Positions 1-6,602 of a stretch of DNA of 18,028 nt are shown in pieces; position 1 is the first letter of the stretch, and each line of letters opens with the position of its first letter. The stretch is from contig CAZLDQ010000119.1 in NCBI GenBank assembly GCA_964558295.1, positions 1-18,028 on the forward strand, given 5' to 3'. The notes beneath the pieces are model-generated. The model did no database searches. It was not told the origin of the DNA and saw nothing but the letters and a program-made list of their open reading frames with translations. A program made the position numbers and the translations under genes. Source of the stretch: JBDKTH01 sp964558295 (lineage in GTDB: Bacteria > Planctomycetota > Planctomycetia > Pirellulales > Thermoguttaceae).

Positions 1-30
1 CTCAGAAAATCCCAGTATGACCAATCCCAA

Positions 31-57
31 GTTCTAGCTGTGACAAAGCACTAGAAC
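31..57. repeat. Perfect 7-bp inverted repeat (GTTCTAG / CTAGAAC)
   Basis: GTTCTAG at 31-37 is matched by CTAGAAC at 51-57 with a 13-nt spacer. No T-tract follows, so it is not a standard intrinsic terminator. It could be an operator or the end of a transcript from a gene to the left of the window. No gene can be recognised in positions 1-202: the longest reading stretch from the left edge stops at 52-54. Confidence 0.4.
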
Positions 58-120
58 GCCAGGTAAACTCACGCTAGATTCTCCAGATTACTGCGTCTTT
101 GGCGAGTGCGGTGCTCAGAG

Positions 121-152
121 CCAAGTTGGCCAGTCGACTTGGTCGATACAAT
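121..152 (+). promoter_or_regulatory. Candidate sigma70-type promoter with dyad, upstream of the 70-aa HEAT gene
   Basis: TTGGCC (126-131) and TACAAT (147-152, 5 of 6 to consensus) are separated by 15 nt, which is short. The -35 element lies within an inverted repeat, CCAAGT at 121-126 and ACTTGG at 137-142. The predicted start of transcription would be about 45 nt before the ATG at 203. This is by eye only; the short spacer lowers confidence. Confidence 0.3.
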
Positions 153-202
153 CAGAACGACCGGCGGCTATCGTCATCGCAGAGGGGAGAGGTATTAGGT
201 CC

Positions 203-415
203 ATGTATACTGATCCATTGATTCAGAAACTGATTGCGAAGCTGCAGCACCACGATCCAATCACGCGGCGGAACGCGGCTGGGGCTCTTAGGCTGCACGG
301 CCAGCGCGCGGTGGCTGCCATTCCTGAACTCCGAAGACTGCTGGCGGATGAGGATCCCCGCGTTCGCGACGAGGCCCAGCACGCACTGGAATGCCTCCGT
401 CCGCTTGCCGCCTAG
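203..415 (+). CDS. Small HEAT-repeat protein (70 aa)
   Basis: A 70-residue soluble protein made almost entirely of HEAT/PBS-lyase-type helical repeat. Helix pairs are visible at about residues 5-28 and 38-66, with the usual Asp-Pro turns (HHDP at 16-19, EDP at 49-51) and the Arg-Arg followed by Ala-rich helix. Such repeats mediate protein-protein contacts; no catalytic residues are seen. The ATG is preceded by a purine-rich GAGGGGAGAGG at 182-192, about 10 nt upstream, which supports this start. It reads towards the esterase with 91 nt between them and may share a transcript. The repeat resembles the C-terminal HEAT units of the larger protein at 4176-5231. Function unknown. Confidence 0.7.
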   Translation: MYTDPLIQKLIAKLQHHDPITRRNAAGALRLHGQRAVAAIPELRRLLADEDPRVRDEAQHALECLRPLAA

Positions 416-506
416 CAGTCTCTTGTGCCGGCAGGCCAGTCATGTCTCACGGCACGGGCCCAGAAAGCGGCTTCCGCCGTCGATGTCGGGAGAATAGGAA
501 ACGCTC

Positions 507-1439
507 ATGCCCATTGATCCTCAGGTTCAAGTTTTCTTGAAAGAGCTTGAACAGCTTCATACTCCGCCGTTTAACAAGTTGACTCCTGAACAGGCTCGGG
601 CAATTGCCAAGGCTAGTGCCGCGACCTTGGAGCCACCGCAGCCCGTCGCCAGGATCGAGAATCACCATGTTTTCGGACACGGCGGTTTGATTCCGATTCG
701 CATCTACGTGCCGGAGGGTCCTGCTCCGCTGCCGGTGTTTGTCTACTATCATGGCGGCGGTTGGGTGTTGGGGGATATCGATACCCATGAGAGCTTGTGT
801 ACGGCGATTGCCAATGCGGCCGGGTGCATCGTGGTCTCGGTCGACTACCGATTGGCGCCGGAACACAAGTTTCCTGCCGCCGTGGACGACGCCTATGCGG
901 CCACCCGTTGGGTCGCCGACAACGCCGTTTCGTTTGGCGGCGACCCGGCCCGGTTGGCCGTGGGAGGCGACAGCGCGGGCGGAAACCTTGCCGCAGTAGT
1001 CTGCCTGATGGCTCGCGACCGCGGGATGTTTCAGCCAGTGCTTCAAATTCTCATCTATCCGGTCACGGATTACAACTTCCACACCCCTTCCTATCTGGAG
1101 AATGCGGAAGGGTATCTGTTGACCCGCGAAGACATGCGATGGTTTTGGGGACACTATCTGGCAGATGCCGAGGATGGCGACCATCCCTATGCTTCGCCGC
1201 TTCGGGCAAGCAGCTTGAGCGGCTTGCCGGCCGCCCTGGTCATCACGGCTGAGTATGACCCGTTGTGCGACGAGGGGGAGGCCTATGCCGCCCGGCTTCG
1301 CACGGCAGGTGTTCCTGTCACGCTGAGTCGCTATGACGGCATGATCCATGCCTTCATTCGCCTCACGAATCGCTTTGACAAGGCCCGCGCGGCGATCCGC
1401 GAAGTGGCTGACGCTCTGAAGCAGGCCTTTGCGTTCTGA
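507..1439 (+). CDS. Alpha/beta hydrolase, hormone-sensitive-lipase (family IV) esterase
   Basis: A 310-aa carboxylesterase of the HSL/bacterial family IV group, which hydrolyses short- to medium-chain esters. The oxyanion-hole motif HGGGW is at 82-86, and the nucleophile elbow GDSAGG at 154-159 gives Ser156. The acid is probably Asp251 (EYDPLCDEG, 249-257) and the base His281 (GMIHAF, 278-283). YRLAPEH at 114-120 is also characteristic. The N-terminal helical cap (1-45) is present, so the protein is full length. There is no signal peptide, so it should be cytoplasmic. AGGA at 496-499 lies 7 nt before the ATG. Physiological substrate unknown. The opposite strand carries a long open frame that I read as a shadow. 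Confidence 0.93.
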   Translation: MPIDPQVQVFLKELEQLHTPPFNKLTPEQARAIAKASAATLEPPQPVARIENHHVFGHGGLIPIRIYVPEGPAPLPVFVYYHGGGWVLGDIDTHESLCTAIANAAGCIVVSVDYRLAPEHKFPAAVDDAYAATRWVADNAVSFGGDPARLAVGGDSAGGNLAAVVCLMARDRGMFQPVLQILIYPVTDYNFHTPSYLENAEGYLLTREDMRWFWGHYLADAEDGDHPYASPLRASSLSGLPAALVITAEYDPLCDEGEAYAARLRTAGVPVTLSRYDGMIHAFIRLTNRFDKARAAIREVADALKQAFAF

Positions 1440-1465
1440 ATAGACTTGCACGATCCGCTGTAGAA

Positions 1466-1483
1466 AACGCCCTCCGTGGCGTT
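1466..1483 (+). repeat. Hairpin after the esterase gene
   Basis: AACGCC (1466-1471) and GGCGTT (1478-1483) form a 6-bp stem with a 6-nt loop, 27 nt after the esterase stop codon. No U-tract follows, so it is at best a weak terminator or an mRNA 3'-end stabiliser. Confidence 0.3.
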
Positions 1484-1586
1484 CCGGACACCGTCACATT
1501 TCGGACGCCATAGTCAACCCGGTATCTTGCCTCTCGCGCGGAATGCTACAGAGGCCGTTTCCTGTACCATGCCATGGGAGTGACGA

Positions 1587-2555
1587 ATGACGCTTGTCCC
1601 ATCTACGTCCAGCGATGATCGCGTGAACCGGTCCGGATATGACATTCTCGGCTTCGGCGCCGTGGCCGTCGATGACTTGCTTTACGTCGACGAGTATCCG
1701 CCGGCCGAGAGGAAAGTCCGCGTCCGCTATCGTTTGCGGCAGTGTGGCGGTTTGACGGGGACGGCCCTCGTGGCCGCGGCACGCCTCGGGGCCCGCTGCG
1801 CGTATGTGGGAGTCTTGGGCGACGACGAGCTTTCACAGTTTGTCGTCGATAGCCTGGAGCGGGAACGGATTGACCTGAGCCATCGCGTCCGGCGCACCGA
1901 CGCCCGGCCTGCCCATTCCACGATCATCGTCGATGAATGCCAGAAGACCCGAACGATCTTCGCGAGCCTGGGCGGAGTGATCGGTGCAGATCCACAGCTT
2001 CCCGCTGCCGAGTTGATCCGATCGGCCATGGTGCTTTTGATCGATCACCACGGCCTGGAGGGGACTCTTCGGGCGGTGCGAATTGCACGCGAGGCGGGCG
2101 TCCAGGTCGTGGCCGATTTCGAACGCAATCCCGGGCCACCCTTCTTGGAACTGTTGCCGTTGGTCGGCCATCTGGTGATCTCCGAGCGATTCGCCCGAGA
2201 ACTGACCGGCGATGCCCTCGGACCAGTCCAGCAGTTGTCCGAGCGGCTCTGGTCGCCGGAACGTCGCGCGGTCGTGGTCACCTGCGGAGCCGATGGCGGC
2301 TGGTTTCTGGGCGACGGCCCGAAAGCAACGGCTCAGCGTTATGCGGCTTTTCCGGTCGAGGTGGTCGATACGACCGGCTGCGGCGATGTCTTTCATGGGG
2401 CCTATGCCGTGGGCGTGGCTCAAGGGTTGGATCTGGCTGGTACTGTTCGCTTGGCGTCAGCCGCAGCGGCCTTGAAAGCCACCCAACGTGGTGGGCAGGC
2501 CGGTTGCCCCTGCCGGGACGCCGTCGAGGCCTTTCTCAGCAAGGTTGGTTCGTAA
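1587..2555 (+). CDS. PfkB/ribokinase-family carbohydrate kinase
   Basis: A 322-aa ATP-dependent sugar kinase of the PfkB family. The N-terminal strand GFGAVAVDD (22-30), the sugar-binding Gly-Gly region QCGGLTG (52-58), GVLGDDELSQ (75-84) and the C-terminal signature DTTGCGDVFHGAYA (261-274) are all present. Asp267 is the expected catalytic base and the preceding glycines form the anion hole. Length is normal for the family. GGAG about 8 nt upstream supports the ATG at 1587. The exact substrate (2-keto-3-deoxygluconate, ribose, fructose or another sugar) cannot be read from the motifs. The convergent neighbour is a tagaturonate reductase, so a role as KDG kinase in hexuronate breakdown is possible but only inferred. 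Confidence 0.92.
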   Translation: MTLVPSTSSDDRVNRSGYDILGFGAVAVDDLLYVDEYPPAERKVRVRYRLRQCGGLTGTALVAAARLGARCAYVGVLGDDELSQFVVDSLERERIDLSHRVRRTDARPAHSTIIVDECQKTRTIFASLGGVIGADPQLPAAELIRSAMVLLIDHHGLEGTLRAVRIAREAGVQVVADFERNPGPPFLELLPLVGHLVISERFARELTGDALGPVQQLSERLWSPERRAVVVTCGADGGWFLGDGPKATAQRYAAFPVEVVDTTGCGDVFHGAYAVGVAQGLDLAGTVRLASAAAALKATQRGGQAGCPCRDAVEAFLSKVGS

Positions 2556-2637
2556 CGGTCGAAAACCGTGCAAGGCGTGAAGCGAACCGCTACCAGAACG
2601 GTCGCTAGGGCGTTTCCTTAAGTGATGCCATGCCCTT

Positions 2638-2661
2638 TATCCGTGTTATCCGAGCTATCCG
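2638..2661 (+). repeat. Three 9-nt-spaced direct repeats of TATCCG
   Basis: TATCCG occurs at 2638-2643, 2647-2652 and 2656-2661, each separated by three variable bases. It lies in the 191-nt convergent intergenic region between the kinase and the reductase, where no gene is seen. It could be a short iterated binding site or a fragment of a dispersed intergenic repeat. Confidence 0.5.
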
Positions 2662-2746
2662 CAGTTCTCGTCCGCTGGGCACGTGACAGCCTGGCCCCGA
2701 AGTCGCGTGTCCCTGCTCGGCCACCGATCTTGTCCGTCATGGCCCT

Positions 2747-3867
2747 CTAGGGGATGCCCAACACGTCGTTCAGCAATCGTGGGGCCCGACCAAAACGCTC
2801 GCGATACTCGCGCTGAGTTGGAAGAAGCCGCGTCGTCAGCTTGACCTCATGATGCAAAGCGATATCCGCCAAACGGTGCTCAAGAAAGGGATTGGCGAAC
2901 CGCTCCAGCACGTCGAGGGCAAACTCCATCGGCCGTTCCGTACGCCCTTCGAGCGTGGGCACGATCTCTTCGAGCAAGAGTGACTTGAGCCACGGGCCAA
3001 TCTGGGGATCGCCGACAGCTTCCCGGACTGTCTGAAAACCAAGCGGCAGGGCCTTGGCCACCAACGCGGTATGTGCACCGTTGAGGATGCNNNNNNNNNN
3101 TTGCGAAGATGATACGGGGCCAGTTGCTCCACGTGTTGGACGGCCGGATGCCCCGCAAGTTGCGGCCAAGCCGGCGTGCCTTCAATCAGCCAAAGCGCAA
3201 AGGGTTCCGCCACGGCAAAGAGCGGGTCCTTGGCGGTAAGCGGATCGTCGGCAGAAGGAGCGGAAACGATGCGGTCGACCAGCGTGTTGCGCCACGAGCA
3301 CTCCTGCCTGATCCAATCGACCAGGGCGCCCGACCATCCCCAGCGTTCGGCTTGTACCAGGACCAGTTGGAGCAGACGGTCGCCGTTCTGTTCGAGCAGT
3401 TCACATGGCAAAATGACCAGACCGCTTTGTCCACTCTCAAATCGCGTTTTCAGAATGGTCAAAAGCTTCGCTGGAAACGACCGTGGCGGCCGATCCGAAG
3501 TCTTGTCTTCTGCCGTGAGCTTGTAGCCGGCTTCGGTTGTATTGGAGACGATCGTGGTCAGCGCGGGGCTACCGGCGACTCGAAGCACCTCGTTCCAACT
3601 GGTCTGCGCGGCCAGGGAGCGACTGATACTGGCAATCTCCAGGCCCCGGTCGACTCGTTGGCCATGTTCCAGCCCTCGAATGGCCACATGATAACGTCCA
3701 CCGTGGTGGTTCAAAAGGTCGGTCCTGTCATGGCCGGTCGACTGAAGCACCACGACCCGGCCCACTCCCCTGCCCTGCTCGTTGGCCTCTTGAATGAACA
3801 GGTCAGTAAACGCACGGAGGAATTTTCCGGTTCCAAACTGCAAGACGGTTTCTGGGAGGAGCGACAT
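2747..3867 (-). CDS. uxaB: Tagaturonate/altronate oxidoreductase (UxaB-like), interrupted by an assembly gap
   Basis: NAD-dependent long-chain polyol dehydrogenase family. E. coli UxaB reduces D-tagaturonate to D-altronate in galacturonate catabolism. The N-terminal part reads from 3867 with the nucleotide-binding motif LQFGTGKFLRAF (9-20), then IVSNTTEAGYKL, ILPCELLEQNGD and NTLVDRIV, all UxaB hallmarks. Residue 255 is followed by the N-run (3091-3100). After it the catalytic ILNGAHT reads in a different frame, down to a TAG at 2747-2749. The two halves join without any other defect, so the frame change reflects an arbitrary gap length rather than a real mutation. The reconstructed protein is about 371 aa, roughly 100 shorter at the C-terminus than E. 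coli UxaB (about 480). A natural short form or a truncation are both possible. Confidence 0.85.
3091..3100. other. Assembly gap (10 Ns) inside the tagaturonate reductase gene
   Basis: Ten Ns separate two contigs. On the minus strand the flanks read HLR-(aaN) before the gap and (Ngc)-ILNGAHT after it. For the frame to continue, the number of missing bases must be 2 modulo 3. The family pattern K-x4-N-x2-H fits exactly 5 missing bases, with the catalytic Lys codon starting at the left edge of the gap. Confidence 0.9.
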
Positions 3868-3932
3868 GGCAAATCGTCCATGTTTGGACGTTCAGGGAGG
3901 CGCGTCGTTAGTGTCTGTACGCTAGGAGCCGT

Positions 3933-4115
3933 TCAATGTCCATTGTCAAGCCGCTGGAGCAGCTAGGCCATATTCTCGGCCAGATTGCGGACGGTTTCCA
4001 TCCCTTCGCTGCCCTGTTCAACCTCCCCCTTTTCCCGCCCAAAGGCCACGTTCCAGTAGGTCGAGCCGGGGACAATCATCTCGCTCAGCAAAACGAAAAT
4101 GACAGAGTGGTTTTT
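3933..4115 (-). pseudogene. Remnant of a flavodoxin / NADPH-dependent FMN reductase-type gene (C-terminal end)
   Basis: Reading the minus strand from 4115, an open frame without a proper start gives a segment containing SEMIVPGSTYWNVAFGREKG and then EGMETVRNLAENMA. This matches the C-terminal part of flavodoxin-family oxidoreductases, where GM-[IV]-V-P-G-S-x-YWN and ENMAWLL are conserved. A TAG at 3963-3965 sits where the family has the Trp of NMAWLL. The frame then continues with LLQRLDNGH to a TGA at 3933-3935. The N-terminal FMN-binding half is absent: the frame is closed upstream by a TAG at 4116-4118 and the next gene begins at 4176. I read it as a decayed gene. The overlapping plus-strand frame at 3936-4142 is a shadow. 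Confidence 0.65.
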
Positions 4116-4145
4116 CTAGCGAAAAAGGAAGAGCCTAGCTAGAAT
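4111..4145 (+). promoter_or_regulatory. AT-rich inverted repeat and -10-like element before the zinc-ribbon/HEAT gene
   Basis: TTTTTC (4111-4116) and GAAAAA (4121-4126) form a perfect 6-bp inverted repeat around TAGC. TAGAAT (4140-4145, 5 of 6 to the -10 consensus) follows, 30 nt before the ATG at 4176. No good -35 box is visible at the right distance; the inverted repeat occupies that place, so an activator or operator site is possible. Confidence 0.3.
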
Positions 4146-4175
4146 AAAGTTGGACGAAGAGAGAGGATCGCTTCG

Positions 4176-5231
4176 ATGAATCAAGTCGCCTGCCCCCATT
4201 GTGGGATGATCCTGTTGGACAATGGCTCATTGGCGGGCCAGTCGGTTGCCTGTCCGCAGTGTGGCGGGATGTTTCTTATGCCCGTCAAACAGCCTGCCTA
4301 CGCGCCCCCGTCGATCCCTGTGTCCCCTACGATTCCATCCACCTTCCAGGGGCTTGGGAACCCGTCCTTACAGACCGGCCCCTCGGCTCCTCCGCCGTTC
4401 GTGATTGGGAGTGATTTCCCGGCTGTCGGAGGAGGGCCGTCGTCTTGGGTCGGAAAGGCCGCGCCGGTGGAAAAGGCCGCCAAGTCGAACCAATCGCAGG
4501 TCGTGATCTACGTCTTGGCCGGATTGGCGCTGGTTACGGTGGCGGCCGTCCTGGTGCTATGGATTGGTGGAGGATCGAAGTCGACGGCCAAGCGTTCTGC
4601 CGCTGCGAGTGCGAAGCGTGTGGATGATTGGATTAAGCAACTCCAGGCAAGTGCAAGCGAAGCTGACCGCCGGAGAGCCGCTGAGGCAATTGCCGATCTC
4701 GATTCCGGCGCGCTGATGGCGGCGTTGGGGGCTCTGACGGTCATCAACGACGGGGGCAAGTCCTATGTGGTCGACAAGGGGGCCATGGCCAGTCTAGTGG
4801 CTGTCGGGCCGAGACTCGTCGATTCGCTCCCCACGGCGTTGCGGGCGAAGTCTGAAAATGTGCGTATTGGGGCTGCATACCTCCTTCGCGAAATGGGGCC
4901 TAGCGCCCGCAAGATGCGAGGGGCTCTGGATTTGGCGCTCGACGACGAGAGCCGTTGGGTTCGACGCTTGGCCGCCGCCGCGCTCGGGAACCTCGGACCC
5001 GATGCTGCCCCTTCGGTGCCCAAACTGATTCAGTTCCTTGACCACGAGGATCCCTATACGCGGCGCGATGCAGTCCTCGCCTTAGGGCAGATTGGTGGCG
5101 AAGCAAAAGCGGCCATCCCGGCACTCAAGCGAGTGCTGGACGAAGACAAGATCCTCACGGTCCGCCAAGCGGCCCAAAAGGCCCTGGCCGAATTGGAAGG
5201 CAGCAGAGACGTGGCAGAGAGCCAGAAGTAG
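4176..5231 (+). CDS. Zinc-ribbon, single-TM, HEAT-repeat protein
   Basis: A 351-aa protein in four parts. A zinc ribbon occupies 1-35 (CPHCG with Cys6 and Cys9; CPQCGG with Cys26 and Cys29). A Pro/Ser/Gly-rich linker spans 38-100 and one transmembrane helix about 109-130. A HEAT-repeat domain follows at about 148-345, with clear repeats at 225-245, 250-275, 282-309 and 313-342. With the ribbon on the cytoplasmic side, the HEAT domain would lie in the periplasm. This topology is inferred from there being one helix and no signal peptide. GAGAGAGG just upstream supports the ATG. Proteins of this layout are common in planctomycetes; the function is unknown, probably scaffolding. It converges on the nucleoside transporter with only 18 nt between stops. 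Confidence 0.85.
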   Translation: MNQVACPHCGMILLDNGSLAGQSVACPQCGGMFLMPVKQPAYAPPSIPVSPTIPSTFQGLGNPSLQTGPSAPPPFVIGSDFPAVGGGPSSWVGKAAPVEKAAKSNQSQVVIYVLAGLALVTVAAVLVLWIGGGSKSTAKRSAAASAKRVDDWIKQLQASASEADRRRAAEAIADLDSGALMAALGALTVINDGGKSYVVDKGAMASLVAVGPRLVDSLPTALRAKSENVRIGAAYLLREMGPSARKMRGALDLALDDESRWVRRLAAAALGNLGPDAAPSVPKLIQFLDHEDPYTRRDAVLALGQIGGEAKAAIPALKRVLDEDKILTVRQAAQKALAELEGSRDVAESQK

Positions 5232-5249
5232 CCGACCGGCATCCCCCCC

Positions 5250-6449
5250 TCACTCAATCATCATCCCGGCGACGGTCGCCGTCAGGAACGTCGCCAAGGC
5301 GCCTCCAACCATTGCTCGCGGGCCAAGCCGAGCGAAATCCTGACGCCGGCTCGGGACCAGCGTGCTTATCCCGCCGATCTGGATGGCGATTGAGCCGAAG
5401 TTGGCGAAGCCACACAAGGCGTAGGTGGCGATCACCAGCGACCGGGGCGACAACTGGTCCTTGAGCTGAACCAGGTCGCTGTAAGCCAGAAATTCGTTCA
5501 ACACGGTCTTCTTCCCCAGAAGCATACCCACCAATTGGGCATCCTTCCCTTCCACCCCCATGACCCATGCCAGGGGAGCAAACGCCCAGCCGAGTATCCG
5601 CTCCAGGCTCAGCGGCGCGCTGCCGACCGAGACAAATGAGAGACCCCAGTTAAGCGCAAAGATGATGGCGACAAACGCCAGGATCACCGCCCCCACATTA
5701 AGTGCCAGCTTCAGTCCTTCCGTCGCTCCCCGGCAGGCCGCATCCAGGACATTGACATCTTGCCGGGCGACCTCTACCCGAACCGTCCCTTTGGTCAGCG
5801 ACGTCTCGGTCTCCGGCACCATGATCTTGGCGATCACCAACGAAGCGGGCGCAGCCATCAGCGAGGCCGACAGGAGGTGCCCTCCGTCAACCCCCATCCC
5901 TACATAGGCCGCCATCACGCCTCCGGCCACCGTCCCCATCCCCGCGGTCATCATGGCCATCAACTCAGAGCGGGTCATTGTTTCCAAGTAAGGGCGAATG
6001 ATCAGCGGCGACTCGGTCATGCCCACGAAAACCTCGGCCGACGCCGCCAACGACTCGGTCCCCGAGGTATCCATCACGCGAACCATCACCCAGGCCATGC
6101 CTCGGACGATCCATTGCATAATCCCTAAGTGAAACAAAACGGCCGATACCGACGAAACGAAGATCAGCGTCGGCAACACCGAAAACGCAAAAAAGTGCTC
6201 GCGAAAGCCCTCGCCGAATACGAACTGGGCCCCGGCGTCCGAGAAACTGATCAGCCGGGTAATGAACACCCGGGCGGCCTGGAACACGACCTGGCCCGGC
6301 GCTGTCCAGAGGAGCAGGGCGGCCAGGATCACCTGCAACGCCAAACCGCTGAAGATCAAGCGGAAGTTCATCCGCCAACGATTCTCCGAGAACAGCCAGG
6401 CCAACAAGAGAATGACGACCAGTCCCAGCACACTCACCAAGCGTTCCAT
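5250..6449 (-). CDS. Concentrative nucleoside transporter (CNT/NupC family)
   Basis: A 399-aa inner-membrane protein with CNT family architecture, importing nucleosides with H+ or Na+. The first binding-loop motif VGMTESPLIIRPYL is at 142-155. The second hairpin and helix, KTVLNEFLAYSDL (314-326) and ATYALCGFANFGSIAIQIGG (341-360), supply the conserved Glu319, Asn350 and Ser353. Hydrophobic helices occur throughout, starting at 4-20 and 29-50. Length is normal for bacterial CNTs. Met144 stands where the Vibrio cholerae and human proteins have Gln. GAGG about 9 nt upstream supports the ATG. It follows the NHL-repeat gene on the same strand after 153 nt. Substrate specificity (purine or pyrimidine) is not clear. 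Confidence 0.93.
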   Translation of the reverse strand: MERLVSVLGLVVILLLAWLFSENRWRMNFRLIFSGLALQVILAALLLWTAPGQVVFQAARVFITRLISFSDAGAQFVFGEGFREHFFAFSVLPTLIFVSSVSAVLFHLGIMQWIVRGMAWVMVRVMDTSGTESLAASAEVFVGMTESPLIIRPYLETMTRSELMAMMTAGMGTVAGGVMAAYVGMGVDGGHLLSASLMAAPASLVIAKIMVPETETSLTKGTVRVEVARQDVNVLDAACRGATEGLKLALNVGAVILAFVAIIFALNWGLSFVSVGSAPLSLERILGWAFAPLAWVMGVEGKDAQLVGMLLGKKTVLNEFLAYSDLVQLKDQLSPRSLVIATYALCGFANFGSIAIQIGGISTLVPSRRQDFARLGPRAMVGGALATFLTATVAGMMIE

Positions 6450-6474
6450 ATTCCGCCTCGTTATTGAACTTGCC

Positions 6475-6494
6475 GTTGCCGCTCATTTGGCAAC
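6475..6494. repeat. Inverted repeat in the leader of the nucleoside transporter gene
   Basis: GTTGCC (6475-6480) and GGCAAC (6489-6494) form a perfect 6-bp dyad with an 8-nt spacer, about 26 nt before the transporter ATG at 6449 on the minus strand. It could be an operator or a leader hairpin. No T-tract follows on the minus strand, so it is not a clear terminator for the NHL gene. Confidence 0.3.
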
Positions 6495-6602
6495 ACGACC
6501 AAGTTCGTATCCTGGCCGGGACACTGCGGTTCGACAATTCGAGTGTTGGGCCATTTTCTTTCGGGATCCCGGTTGCACATACCTCACGGCGAGCAAGATG
6601 GC

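Noticed and set aside
447..1451. Long open frame (334 aa) on the minus strand opposite the esterase
   Set aside because: It lies antisense to a gene with a complete catalytic triad, has no recognisable domain and a low-complexity basic composition typical of a shadow frame.
3109..3966. Plus-strand 285-aa frame across the UxaB-like gene
   Set aside because: The minus strand encodes the clear UxaB family motifs; the plus frame shows no domain.
3936..4142. Plus-strand 68-aa frame between the reductase and the HEAT gene
   Set aside because: The opposite strand matches the conserved C-terminal end of flavodoxin-family proteins, so the plus frame is a shadow.
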